From Paracoccus sp. N5 (GTDB lineage: Bacteria; Pseudomonadota; Alphaproteobacteria; Rhodobacterales; Rhodobacteraceae): DNA of 64,000 nucleotides. The notes below the pieces were generated by a model. It made no database searches, had not been told where the DNA came from, and worked only from the letters and a program-made list of their open reading frames with translations. Where the stretch lies: assembly GCF_000371965.1 (NCBI RefSeq), contig NZ_AQUO01000001.1, positions 1-64,000 of the forward strand, in the 5' to 3' direction. Positions 9,121-17,955 of the stretch are shown here, one piece after another. A program made the position numbers and the translations under genes. Within the stretch, counting starts at the first letter, position 1. Each line of letters opens with the position of its first letter.

Positions 9121-9729
9121 GATGGACTCCCTCTCTAGCTGCCGGAACACTAGCTTGCGCGACGAGGTGCCGCTATTCGCCCATTTGCCCTTGCTGTCTT
9201 AACGCAGCGTTGAAAATCTTTCGGCGCCGACAGGGGAAGCGGGTCCGGGCCGGGAACCGGCGGGGCGGGATCCGCGGGCGCGATTCAACCATAAAGATAA
9301 TCGCTCAATTCACGGTGGAATTCCTGCCGCGCCCCGGGCAGTTTCCCCAGCGGAAATCGGTGGAAATCCGCCGGTGCGAATTCAAGCGCATCGACAGGAA
9401 TATTCCGATCTGCCAGATATATACGGAAATGAGCGACCGGGTGAGGACCGTGCCCAGTCTCACCCGGTCTCGCCGTACCTGAGAAAAAGAGGAAATCGTT
9501 CAACGGCTAGGGGCAACCTGCCGTGAAACATCCCATGCGTGAACCTGCCTTTTTGGTGAGGTTTTCACGCCGGGCAGTCCGAATAGGCCGGGCAGCTGGA
9601 CGAATATCGAAAATCGCGGCGGTTCAAATCCATTTAAGGTTGAATTTTATCAATTCAATTCTTCTCTGGAATGATGGCACCCAGCCTTGCTAAGACCTGT
9701 GCGAATAAGATTCGCTACGGGGCGCAAGC
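9121..9729. other. Non-coding intergenic stretch with two stem-loops
   Basis: No convincing protein gene is seen in these 609 bp; the short frames have no ribosome binding site and no family features. Two inverted repeats stand out. One is a perfect 11-bp stem (9435-9445 with 9459-9469, GACCGGGTGAG and its complement, 13-nt loop). The other is a 10-bp stem with a 2-nt bulge (9537-9546 with 9559-9570). The last 100 bp are AT-rich and probably hold the promoter of the next gene. Confidence 0.6.
9435..9469. other. Perfect 11-bp inverted repeat, possible RNA stem-loop
   Basis: GACCGGGTGAG, a 13-nt spacer, then CTCACCCGGTC. It lies far from any gene end (over 260 bp from each neighbour) and has no T-run, so it does not look like an ordinary terminator. 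It could be part of a small RNA or a protein-binding dyad. Confidence 0.5.
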
Positions 9730-10926
9730 ATGGCCGAAGACAGCAGGGACGCCGAGACAAAGGCCGCCGCGCGGGCCGCCCGCCAGGCCGCCAACCGCGC
9801 CGCGCGCGAAGAGCGCCGCGCCGCCCGCCAGGCCGAGCGCGCCGCGCGCAAGGGCGCCGCCCAGCCGCAGCCCGCAGCCAGCGTGCCGGAATTCCAGCCC
9901 CCCTCCGATGCGACAGCGCCCGCTCCGCGGCTCTTCCCGTCGCAGGGCTTCGACATCCTGCTGATCGGCCAGGGCCAGCGGCTGGGCGCCCAGGCGGTGC
10001 TCTTCGCCGCCAGCCTGCGCCGCAACGCCCCGGACTGGCGCGGCCGGCTGATCGTCGCCGAACCGCGCCCCGAGGCCGCCTGGGCCGGCGCCGCCACCGC
10101 GATGCCCGCCCCGGTGCGTCAGGCGCTCGCGGAATTCGGCGCCGAGATCCTGCCTTTCACCGCCACCCGCTTCGGCCGCAGCTATCCCTACGGCAACAAG
10201 ATCGAGGCGCTGACCATCCTGCCCGCCGACCAGCCCTTCGTCTTTTTCGACAGCGACACGCTGATCACCGGCCCGCTCGACCGCGTCGGCTTCGACTTCG
10301 CGCGGCCCTCGGCCTCGATGCGGCGCAGCGCCAGCTGGCCCGAGCCGCCGCCCTACGGCCCCGGCTACACGCAGATCTGGCAATCGCTCTATGACCGTTT
10401 CGGGCTGGATTTCGCGGGCTCGCTCGACCTCGCCCAGCCCGACGAGCATTGGGAGCGTTACCTTTATTTCAACGCCGGCTGGTTCTTCGGCGCCGATGCG
10501 CAGGAATTCGGCCGGCGCTTCCTCGACTTCGCCGACCGGATCCAGGCCGACCCGGGCGAGGCGCTGGCCTGCCAGTCGCTCGACCCCTGGCTCGACCAGG
10601 TGGCGCTGCCGCTGGTGATCCATTCGCTGGGCGGCGGCCGGCCGGGGCCGGAACTGGACGGGCTGGACGGTTGGGCCAGCTGCCATTACCGCAACCTGTC
10701 GCTGCTCTATGCCCGCGAATCCGATGCGGTCGTCGCGCTGATCGAGGCGCTTGCCGCCGATCCCCGCATCGCGCCGCTGCTTGCGGATGACGAGGCGGTG
10801 CAGCGCCTGATCGTCGCGGGCGAGGGGCGGGATCGCATCCGCCCGCTTTTTGCCGGCGAAGACCCGGCCCCGCCGGAAAAAGCCATGCGCCAGCGGCTGC
10901 GTCGGGCCGAGCTCTGGTTCCGCTGA
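9730..10926 (+). CDS. Putative nucleotide-diphospho-sugar (GT-A-like) transferase
   Basis: Unassigned protein of 398 residues. Residues 1-55 are an Ala/Arg/Glu-rich charged helix without signal peptide. The rest resembles a GT-A fold: a first beta strand GFDILLIGQGQRL near 75, a NKIEAL helix, then FVFFDSDTLITGPL near 170-183 with a DSD motif like the DxD that binds a metal and nucleotide sugar, and YLYFNAGWFF, typical of GT8-like enzymes. It stands alone, with an AT-rich leader upstream and a shared terminator with ileS downstream. Glycosyltransfer is an inference from the fold pattern; donor and acceptor are unknown. Confidence 0.6.
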   Translation: MAEDSRDAETKAAARAARQAANRAAREERRAARQAERAARKGAAQPQPAASVPEFQPPSDATAPAPRLFPSQGFDILLIGQGQRLGAQAVLFAASLRRNAPDWRGRLIVAEPRPEAAWAGAATAMPAPVRQALAEFGAEILPFTATRFGRSYPYGNKIEALTILPADQPFVFFDSDTLITGPLDRVGFDFARPSASMRRSASWPEPPPYGPGYTQIWQSLYDRFGLDFAGSLDLAQPDEHWERYLYFNAGWFFGADAQEFGRRFLDFADRIQADPGEALACQSLDPWLDQVALPLVIHSLGGGRPGPELDGLDGWASCHYRNLSLLYARESDAVVALIEALAADPRIAPLLADDEAVQRLIVAGEGRDRIRPLFAGEDPAPPEKAMRQRLRRAELWFR

Positions 10927-10927
10927 G

Positions 10928-10949
10928 GGGCGCCGCGAAGGCGGCGCCC
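10928..10949. terminator. Bidirectional terminator between the GT-like gene and ileS
   Basis: Perfect 9-bp GC stem (GGGCGCCGC with GCGGCGCCC) closed by a GAAG tetraloop, sitting in the 30-bp gap between two convergent stop codons. It lacks a long T-run. Confidence 0.7.
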
Positions 10950-10956
10950 GCCGGTT

Positions 10957-13872
10957 TCAGCCCAGCACCGCGTCGCAGCGCGCGCAGGTGCCCGGGTGCC
11001 GGTGCGTGCCGACGTCGGGCAGGATCTTCCAGCAGCGCTGGCATTTCTCGCCCATCGCGCCCTCGAAGACCACGCCGATGCCCGGCACATCCGCCAGCCG
11101 GAACGCCTCGGCCGGGGCCGGATCGGCGGTCAGGCTGATGCCGGAGGTGATGCAGATATCGGCGAAATCCACCGATTTCAGCGCCTTCAGCTCATCCGCT
11201 TCCTCGACATGCACCACCGGCGCGGCCTCGAGGCTGGCGCCGATCACCTTGTCGCTGCGCTTGATCTCCAGCGCCGCGGTGACAACGCGGCGGATGCGGC
11301 GGATCGCCTCCCATTTCCGCGCCAGGCCCTCGTTCAGCCAGCCGGCCGGGGTGGCGGGGAAGTCCTGCAGATGCACGCTGCCCTCCTCGGAGGGGAAGCG
11401 CGCCAGCCAGACATCCTCCATGGTAAAGGGCAGGATCGGCGCCAGCCAGGTCACGATGCGGTGGAACAGCAGGTCCAGCACCGTCCGCGCCGCCCGCCGC
11501 CGCGCCGAATCGGGGGCGTCGCAGTAAAGCGCGTCCTTGCGGATGTCGAAATAGAAGGCCGACAGATCCACCGTGGCGAACTGGAACACGGTCTGGAACA
11601 CGCCCTGGAAGTCGAAGCTGTCATAGCCATGGCGCAGCTGCGCGTCGATCTGCGCCAGCCGGTGCAGCACCCATTGCTCCAGTTCCGGCATGTCCGCCGG
11701 GTCGATGCGCTCGGCCTCGGCAAAGCCGTCGAGGTTGCCCAGCACGAAGCGCAGCGTGTTGCGCAGCCGGCGATAGCTGTCGGCGGTGCCCTTCAGGATC
11801 TCGGGCCCGATGCGCTGGTCGGCGGTATAGTCGGTCTGCGCCACCCAGAGCCGCAGGATGTCGGCGCCGTATTGCTTGATGACCTCGGCCGGAACGATGG
11901 TATTGCCCAGCGACTTGGACATCTTCATGCCCTTCTCGTCCAGCGTGAAGCCATGCGTGACCACGTTGCGATAGGGCGCCCGGCCCTTGGTCGCGCAGGC
12001 TTGCAGCAGCGAGGACTGGAACCAGCCGCGATGCTGGTCGGTGCCCTCCAGATAGACGTCGGCGATACCGTCCGGCGCCCCGTCGGCGCGGTCGCGCAGC
12101 ACGAAGGCATGGGTCGAGCCGCTGTCGAACCAGACGTCCAGCACGTCCATGACCTGGTCGTAATCCGCCGGATCGGCGACGCCCGCCAGCACCTCGGCGG
12201 CAAAGCCGGGGCGATACCAGACATCGGCGCCGTCCCGTTCGAAGGCGGCGATGATGCGGTCGTTTACGCGCTGGTCGCGCAGCAGAAAGTCCGGGTCGGT
12301 GGGCCTGGCGCCCTTCTTGACGAAGCAGGTCAGCGGCACGCCCCAGGCGCGCTGGCGCGACAGCACCCAGTCGGGCCGGTTCTCGACCATGGAATGGATG
12401 CGGTTGCGCCCCGATTGCGGCCACCACTTCACCAGCTTGTCGATCGAGGTCAGCGCCCGGCTGCGGATGGTGGCGCCATATTGCCCCATGCCATCGGCCA
12501 GCTCGAAGTCGATGGCGGCGAACCATTGCGGCGTGTTGCGATAGATCAGCGGCGCCTTGGACCGCCACGAATGCGGATAGGAGTGCTTGACCTTGCCCTT
12601 GGCCAGCAGCGCCCCGGCATAGGCCAGCTGCTTGATGACGCTGACATTGGCCGGGCCTTCCTTGCCCTCGGGCGTCAGGATGGCCTGACCGCCGAAGATC
12701 GGCAGGTCGGCGCGATACGAGCCGTCCGGCTCGACGTTATAGGTCATCGGCAGCTTGAACTTCAGCCCCAGCTGATAGTCGTCGTCGCCATGGCTGGGCG
12801 CGGTATGCACGAAGCCGGTGCCCGCGTCCTCGGTGACGTGATCGCCGGGCAGCATGGGCACGTCGAAATCCCACTCGCCCAGCCCCCCCTCGACGCCACG
12901 CAGCGGATGAGCCAGCACCAGCCCCTCCAGGTCCGAGGCCGCCACGTCGCCCACCCGCTCCCAGTCCTCGACCTTGCCGGCCTGCTTCACGCTCTCGGCC
13001 AGCGCATCGGCCAGCACCAGCAATTCGCCGGGCCGCGCCGTTGCATTCTCGGCCACCGCACCGACGCGATACAGCCCGTAAGCGATGGCGGGGTTATAGG
13101 CCACGGCCCGGTTCTGCGGAATCGTCCAGGGGGTGGTGGTCCAGATCACCACGCTTGCAGGCTTCTTTGCTCCCCAAATACCCGCCGACCCGGTGACGGG
13201 AAACCGCACCCAGATGGTATGGCTGGTATGGTCGTGATATTCGACCTCGGCCTCGGCCAGCGCGGTCTTCTCGACCGGGGACCACATCACCGGCTTCGAG
13301 CCCTGGTAAAGCGCGCCGTTCATCAGCAGCTTCATGAACTCGGCCGCGATCACCGCCTCGGCGTGGTAGTCCATGGTCAGATAGGGATCGTCCCACTTGC
13401 CGGTGATGCCCAGGCGCTTGAACTCCTCGCGCTGGATATCGACCCAGGATTCGGCGAAGCGGCGGCATTCCTGGCGGAACTCGACCACGTCCACGGCATC
13501 CTTGTCGCGGCCATCCTGGCGGTATTTCTCCTCGATCTTCCATTCGATCGGCAGGCCGTGGCAGTCCCAGCCCGGCACATAGCGCGCATCGCGGCCCATC
13601 ATCTGGTGGCTGCGCACGATGATGTCCTTGATGGTCTTGTTCAGCGCGTGGCCGATATGCAGATTGCCGTTCGCGTAGGGAGGGCCGTCGTGCAGGATGA
13701 AGGGCGTCCGGCCCGCCGCCCGCTCGCGCAGCCGGTCATAGATGCCGATCCGCTCCCAGCGGGCCAGCCATTCCGGCTCTCGCTGCGGCAGGCCGGCGCG
13801 CATCGGGAAATCGGTCTGGGGCAGGAAGACGGTGTCGCGATAGTCGGGCGCGGTCTCGGTCGTGTCGCTCAT
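10957..13872 (-). CDS. ileS: Isoleucyl-tRNA synthetase
   Basis: Class I aminoacyl-tRNA synthetase charging tRNA-Ile, 971 residues. HIGH is at 72-75 (PYANGNLHIGHALNK), KMSKS at 650-654 (KMSKSLGN), the CP1 editing domain lies between about 200 and 400, and the C-terminal zinc finger uses CQRC and CARC. The start MSDTTETAPDYRD at 13872 is preferred over an ATG 33 bp upstream. Odd point: residues about 230-239, GIWGAKKPA in the editing domain, are encoded by a copy of the dispersed GGGTATTT repeat lying in frame just before the conserved SVVIWTTTPWTIP block. Confidence 0.97.
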   Translation of the reverse strand: MSDTTETAPDYRDTVFLPQTDFPMRAGLPQREPEWLARWERIGIYDRLRERAAGRTPFILHDGPPYANGNLHIGHALNKTIKDIIVRSHQMMGRDARYVPGWDCHGLPIEWKIEEKYRQDGRDKDAVDVVEFRQECRRFAESWVDIQREEFKRLGITGKWDDPYLTMDYHAEAVIAAEFMKLLMNGALYQGSKPVMWSPVEKTALAEAEVEYHDHTSHTIWVRFPVTGSAGIWGAKKPASVVIWTTTPWTIPQNRAVAYNPAIAYGLYRVGAVAENATARPGELLVLADALAESVKQAGKVEDWERVGDVAASDLEGLVLAHPLRGVEGGLGEWDFDVPMLPGDHVTEDAGTGFVHTAPSHGDDDYQLGLKFKLPMTYNVEPDGSYRADLPIFGGQAILTPEGKEGPANVSVIKQLAYAGALLAKGKVKHSYPHSWRSKAPLIYRNTPQWFAAIDFELADGMGQYGATIRSRALTSIDKLVKWWPQSGRNRIHSMVENRPDWVLSRQRAWGVPLTCFVKKGARPTDPDFLLRDQRVNDRIIAAFERDGADVWYRPGFAAEVLAGVADPADYDQVMDVLDVWFDSGSTHAFVLRDRADGAPDGIADVYLEGTDQHRGWFQSSLLQACATKGRAPYRNVVTHGFTLDEKGMKMSKSLGNTIVPAEVIKQYGADILRLWVAQTDYTADQRIGPEILKGTADSYRRLRNTLRFVLGNLDGFAEAERIDPADMPELEQWVLHRLAQIDAQLRHGYDSFDFQGVFQTVFQFATVDLSAFYFDIRKDALYCDAPDSARRRAARTVLDLLFHRIVTWLAPILPFTMEDVWLARFPSEEGSVHLQDFPATPAGWLNEGLARKWEAIRRIRRVVTAALEIKRSDKVIGASLEAAPVVHVEEADELKALKSVDFADICITSGISLTADPAPAEAFRLADVPGIGVVFEGAMGEKCQRCWKILPDVGTHRHPGTCARCDAVLG
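13161..13183 (-). repeat. Dispersed GGGTATTT repeat, half unit inside ileS
   Basis: On the minus strand it reads GGGTATTT-N6-CAAAGAAGC. It lies inside the ileS coding sequence and encodes GIWGAKKPA in frame. It differs from the copy at 1892-1913 only in the middle of the spacer. Confidence 0.75.
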
Positions 13873-14055
13873 CGGGCGGGAATCCTTCGGTGGCAGGGCT
13901 GGCATGCGTAACCCGGCGGCGAAGGATCCCCTAGGCCGCCGGGCGGGTAATTCGAATGATGCTGCCCATGCTGAACATGCGCCGGGTTATAGAAAACCGC
14001 CCCGCCGCCTGCAAGCGCGGCTTGCGGCCCGCGCGCGGCTGGGGCAGCAAGCGCC

Positions 14056-15173
14056 ATGAGCTACCGCATCGCCATCGCGGGCGCCGGGATCGGCGGCCTT
14101 GCCCTTGCCCTGCTGCTGGCCCGCGACGGCCATGACGTCACCCTGTTCGAGCGTTTCGCCGCGCCGCGCCCGCTGGGCTCGGGCCTGGTGATCGAGCCGG
14201 TGGGGCTGGCGGTGCTGGACCGGCTCGGCGCCGGCGACGATGCGCGCCGGCTTTCCAGTCCCATCGCGCGGATGCTGGGCCAGGCGGCGCGCGGCCGCAA
14301 GGCGCTGGATGTGTCCTATCCCGCCGGCGCACCGGGGCGCGGCATCCACCGCGCGACGCTTTTCGGCCTGCTCTGGAACCGGGTGCAGGCGCTTGGCCTG
14401 TCGGTGCTGACCGGGGCCGAGGCTGTGGCGGCGCCCCAGGACGGCGCAGGGCGGCGCCTGGCGCTGGCGGATGGCCGCAACCCCGGTCCCTTCGACCTGG
14501 TCGTCGATGCCAGCGGCGCCGGCTCGCGCCTCTCGCCGCTGAAGGCGCGGCCGCTCGGCCATGGCGCGATCTGGGGCACCGTGCCCTGGCCCGAGACCGA
14601 CCTGCCGCGCGACCAGCTGCGCCAGCGCTACCGCGCCGCCAGCCGCATGGCGGGGGTGCTGCCCATCGGCCGCCTGCCCACCGAGGCCACGCCGCGCGCC
14701 GCCGTCTTCTGGTCGATGCCCGCGCCGAACTGGACACCTGGCCGCAACGCGATCTCCTGGCCTGGAAGGCCGAGGCCGTCGCCCTCTGGCCACAGCTGGC
14801 GCCCTTCCTGGACGGCATCCGCGACAATGCGGCGATGACCCAGGCGCGCTATGCCCATGGCACCCTGCGCCGGCCCCTCGCGCCGGGGCTGGTCCATATC
14901 GGCGACGCGGCGCATCGCGCCAGCCCGCAGCTGGGGCAGGGCGCGAACATGGCGCTGCTCGACGCGCTCGCGCTTGGCTTGGCGCTGCGCGGACCGCTGG
15001 AGGACGCGCCCGCCGATTACGCCGCCATGCGCCGCTGGCACGTCCTGATCTACCAGGGCCTGAGCGCGGCCTTCACGCCGATGTATCAATCCGGCAGCCG
15101 CAGCCTGCCCTGGCTGCGCGACCGGCTGCTGGCGCCCGCATCGACCCTGCCGCTGGTGCGCGGGGCGGGCTGA
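14056..15173 (+). pseudogene. FAD-dependent monooxygenase, split by a one-base deletion
   Basis: Two frames together encode about 372 residues of a UbiH/PHBH-type flavin monooxygenase. The first frame starts MSYRIAIAGAGIGGLAL (GxGxxG FAD motif), with LFERF and VVDASGAGSRLS. The second continues from about 14719 as RAELDTWPQRDLLAW and carries the second FAD motif HIGDAAHRASPQLGQGANMA. The reading frame is restored by adding one base to the CCC at 14719-14721. Both halves look otherwise intact, so this is a recent lesion or a base-calling error. The substrate is unknown. It is divergent from ileS. Confidence 0.8.
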
Positions 15174-15287
15174 CGCGGCTGGTCGCGGGCACCATGGCGC
15201 CGCCGCTGGCCGGGGCGCACGCACCATAGGCCTCCTGTGACATCCGGCCGCCTTGCGCCGGCGCGCGCGCGGGCCCATATCGCCGCC

Positions 15288-15686
15288 ATGATCCCGCCTC
15301 GTTTCGACATCACCCCCGAACAGATCGACCGCGTCGTCGCCACCTTCTATGCCGCCATCCGCCGGCACGAGGAGCTCGGCCCGATCTTCGCCGCCCATGT
15401 CGCCGACTGGCCCGCGCATGAGGCCAAGATCGCCGCTTTCTGGCGCAATGCCATCCTCTACGAGCGCAGCTACGAGGGCAGCCCGATGCGCGCGCATATC
15501 ATGGCCGGCAATGTCCACGGCCAGCATTTCGCGCCCTGGCTGATGCTTTTCGACGAAACCCTGCGCCGCACCCTGCCGCCCGAGGCCGCGCAGGGCTGGT
15601 CGGCGCTGGCGCATCGCATCGGCGCCGGGCTGCGCATGGGGGTCGAGAACATGGCCGCCACCGCCGGCCCGCCGGTCCTGCGCTAG
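15288..15686 (+). CDS. Group III truncated haemoglobin
   Basis: Protein of 132 residues matching the group III truncated globin pattern: DRVVATFYAAIRRHEELGPIF at the B/CD region, W-H elements in DWPAHEAKIAAFWRNAIL, and HGQHFAPWLMLFDETL with the proximal histidine region. The start MIPPRFDIT at 15288 is preferred over an upstream in-frame start because homologues begin near here. Such globins bind oxygen, nitric oxide or sulfide. It lies 114 bp after the monooxygenase and may share its transcript; this does not reveal its ligand. Confidence 0.85.
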   Translation: MIPPRFDITPEQIDRVVATFYAAIRRHEELGPIFAAHVADWPAHEAKIAAFWRNAILYERSYEGSPMRAHIMAGNVHGQHFAPWLMLFDETLRRTLPPEAAQGWSALAHRIGAGLRMGVENMAATAGPPVLR

Positions 15687-15746
15687 AGCCTTGCGTCATC
15701 GGCCCCGCAGTTGTAAACAAAACAGGAACATTGTGGAGGGCCAGCC

Positions 15747-16070
15747 ATGAAGATCGACTATCTGGAATTCTCCTCGCCCGATCTGCCGGCGACCAAGGCG
15801 TTCTTTGCCAGCGCCTTCGGCTGGGGCTTCAACGACTACGGTCCGGAATACCAGGAACTGGCCGATGCCGGCATCTCGGGCGGCATCGCGGCCGGTGCCC
15901 TGGCGCCGCCGCTGGTCATCCTGCGCACCGACGATCTCGAGGCGGCGCTGGCCCGCGTGACCGGGGCGGGGGCCGAGATCACCCGGCCGATCTTCGATTT
16001 CCCCGGCGGCCGGCGCTTCCAGTTCCGCGAACCCGGGGGCACCGAGATGGCGGTCTGGTCCGAGCGTTGA
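15747..16070 (+). CDS. VOC-family (glyoxalase-like) protein
   Basis: Protein of 107 residues with one glyoxalase/bleomycin-resistance type beta-alpha-beta-beta-beta pair: MKIDYLEFSSPDLPATKAFFASAF at the start and GRRFQFREPGGTEMAVW at the end, with a likely metal ligand E in FREPGG. The AGGG ribosome binding site sits just upstream. The VOC fold serves many reactions, so substrate and function are not predictable. It follows the globin gene after 60 bp. Confidence 0.8.
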   Translation: MKIDYLEFSSPDLPATKAFFASAFGWGFNDYGPEYQELADAGISGGIAAGALAPPLVILRTDDLEAALARVTGAGAEITRPIFDFPGGRRFQFREPGGTEMAVWSER

Positions 16071-16080
16071 GCCGCACGCG

Positions 16081-16707
16081 CTAGCCGCGCGGCGGCCGCG
16101 CCTTGTAGACCGGCAGCCGCCAGCCCAAAGCCATGCTGCCCGCGCGCAGCGCCAGCACCACGGCGGCGCAGCCGAACAGCGCCAGCGGATAGGGCAGCCC
16201 CAGCGCCAGCAGCGCCAGCCCCGCGACCGCGCCACCGAAGGTCGCGGTGATGTAGAGCTCGCCCTGTTTCAGCACCAGGGGCACCTCGTTGCCGACCACG
16301 TCGCGCATCAGCCCGCCGAAGGTGCCGGTCATGACCCCCATCATCACCGTGACGACCGGGCCGACCCCGGCCTGCAGGGCCACGCCCACGCCGGCCGGCA
16401 CCGCCACGGCCAGCGCGCAGGCATCCAGCCACAGGATCGCGCGATAGCGGCTTTCCAGCAGATGCGCGGTGAAGAACACCACGATGGCGGCGGCGGTGGT
16501 CAGCAGGATCAGCTCGGGCCGATCGACCCAGAACACCGGCGCCCGGCCCAGCACCAGGTCGCGCAGCGTGCCGCCGCCGACCCCGGTCAGCGTGGCGAAG
16601 AAGACGAAGCCGACCAGGTCGAGCTGCGCCCGGCTGGCGACCAGCGCCCCGGTCAGCGCAAAGACCAGCACCGAGGCATAGTCGAGCAGCGCCACCAGCG
16701 CCTGCAT
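16081..16707 (-). CDS. TRIC / UPF0126-family membrane protein (YadS-like)
   Basis: Protein of 208 residues with about seven hydrophobic segments and the two-fold repeat of the family: LTGVGGGTLRDLVLGRAPVFWV in the first half and MTGTFGGLMRDVVGNEVPLVL in the second, each with the Gly-rich kink and R-D pair. Homologues are bacterial TRIC-like cation channels or transport proteins. Its ATG follows the rnhA stop by one base (rnhA ends at 16709), so the two are probably co-transcribed. Confidence 0.88.
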   Translation of the reverse strand: MQALVALLDYASVLVFALTGALVASRAQLDLVGFVFFATLTGVGGGTLRDLVLGRAPVFWVDRPELILLTTAAAIVVFFTAHLLESRYRAILWLDACALAVAVPAGVGVALQAGVGPVVTVMMGVMTGTFGGLMRDVVGNEVPLVLKQGELYITATFGGAVAGLALLALGLPYPLALFGCAAVVLALRAGSMALGWRLPVYKARPPRG

Positions 16708-16708
16708 C

Positions 16709-17170
16709 TCAGACCCTCGCCGGCTTGAAGGGCGCCATGCCGGCGCGGGCCAGTTCGTCGGCGCGCTCGTTCTCGGGGTGGCCGGCGTGGCCCTTGATCC
16801 ATTCCCAGCGCACCTGGTGGCGGGCCTGCGCCGCGTCGAGCCGCTGCCACAGCTCGGCATTCTTCACGGGCTTGCGGTCGGCGGTGCGCCAGCCGTTGCG
16901 TTTCCAGCCGTGGATCCATTGCGTGACGCCGTTCTTCACATAGGCACTGTCGGTGGTGACGGTGATCTCGCTGGGCCGGGTCAGGATCTCCAGCGCGGCG
17001 ATGGCGGCCATCAGCTCCATGCGGTTGTTGGTGGTGTCGGGCTCGCCGCCCGACAGCTCGCGCTCCTTCAGCACCGCGCCGCCCTCGATGGCGCGCATCA
17101 GCACGCCCCAGCCGCCCGGACCGGGATTGCCGCTGCAGGCCCCGTCGGTCCATGCATAGAGCCGGGTCAT
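16709..17170 (-). CDS. rnhA: Ribonuclease HI
   Basis: Enzyme of 153 residues that degrades RNA in RNA-DNA hybrids. All four catalytic acids are present: D9 in YAWTDGACSGNPGPGG, E52 in NRMELMAAI, D74 in TTDSAYV and D138 in NERADEL, along with the WIKGHAGHPENERAD block. Length is standard. Ahead of it lie two near-identical dyads (17185-17199 and 17233-17247) in the gap after the GST gene, which is on the same strand. Confidence 0.95.
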   Translation of the reverse strand: MTRLYAWTDGACSGNPGPGGWGVLMRAIEGGAVLKERELSGGEPDTTNNRMELMAAIAALEILTRPSEITVTTDSAYVKNGVTQWIHGWKRNGWRTADRKPVKNAELWQRLDAAQARHQVRWEWIKGHAGHPENERADELARAGMAPFKPARV

Positions 17171-17184
17171 GCGCACGCCCCGCA

Positions 17185-17247
17185 TTCCACGATATGGAAC
17201 GGCCGGTTTCGCCCGGCGAAAAGGCCGCCGCATTCCACCATGTGGAA
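17185..17247. promoter_or_regulatory. Two copies of a TTCCAC-N3-GTGGAA dyad ahead of rnhA
   Basis: The dyads are TTCCAC-GAT-ATGGAA (17185-17199) and TTCCAC-CAT-GTGGAA (17233-17247), repeated at a 48-bp interval and each flanked by GCA and C. They end 15 bp before the rnhA start codon. IclR-family regulators bind similar TGGAA/TTCCA dyads, but no IclR gene is in the window. They could also act as RNA hairpins in the leader. Confidence 0.5.
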
Positions 17248-17255
17248 CAACCCGC

Positions 17256-17861
17256 TCATGCCTCGAGCCCCTGATAGCCGGGCAGGGCGGCGATGCGGTC
17301 GAGCCAGGCCGCGATGGCCGGAAACCGCGCCATGTCGAAGCCGCCGCGCGCGCCGGCCGTATGGGTATAGGCGTAAAGGCAGATGTCGGCCAGGCTGACC
17401 GCGTCGCCGACCAGCCAGTCGCGCCCCGAAAGCCGCTCCTCCATGATCCGCAGGTTGGCATGGCCGCGATCCAGCAGCTCGGCCATGCGCTCGGGCGTGG
17501 CCAGGGCGCGGCGATGCGGATAGAAGCGCAGCGCGGCGCGCACGGCGATGGTGCCCTCGTGCTGGTTCTGCTCCCAGAACATCCAGCCCAGCATCTCGGC
17601 GCGCAGCACCGGATCGGCCGGGACATAGGCCGAGCCTTCGCCCAGGAAACACAGGATCGCATTGGATTCGGGCAGCAGCCGGCCATCGTCCAGCGCCAGC
17701 ACCGGCGCCTTGCCGAAGGGCAGCCGCCCCTCGGCCCGGGCGCTTTCCAGCGCCTCGGTCATGTATTCGACATCGACGATCTCGCAGGCCCGGCCCAGCA
17801 GCGCCAAGAGCAGCCGCACCTTGTAGCTGTTGCCCGAGGAGGGCATGGAGTAAAGCCGCAT
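17256..17861 (-). CDS. Glutathione S-transferase family protein
   Basis: Protein of 201 residues with a thioredoxin-like N-terminal domain (MRLYSMPSSGNSYKVRLLL, with the GKAPVL cis-proline and ESNAIL) and an all-helical C-terminal domain (ADICLYAYTH). The SGNSYK segment supplies the usual serine for activating glutathione. Its substrate is unknown. It lies upstream of rnhA on the same strand, 85 bp away. Confidence 0.88.
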   Translation of the reverse strand: MRLYSMPSSGNSYKVRLLLALLGRACEIVDVEYMTEALESARAEGRLPFGKAPVLALDDGRLLPESNAILCFLGEGSAYVPADPVLRAEMLGWMFWEQNQHEGTIAVRAALRFYPHRRALATPERMAELLDRGHANLRIMEERLSGRDWLVGDAVSLADICLYAYTHTAGARGGFDMARFPAIAAWLDRIAALPGYQGLEA

Positions 17862-17955
17862 CGTCGATCCTTTCGCCTTGTCGCCGCGCCGCGTAGCGCC
17901 GTTTTCGCCGGCACTATAGGCGGGAACAGGACGAGCGGCCAGCGCCGGAAAGCCC

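Noticed and set aside
9615..9640. GGTTCAAATCC resembling a tRNA T-loop
   Set aside because: The flanking bases do not pair as a T-stem and no acceptor, D-arm or anticodon arm can be built around it.
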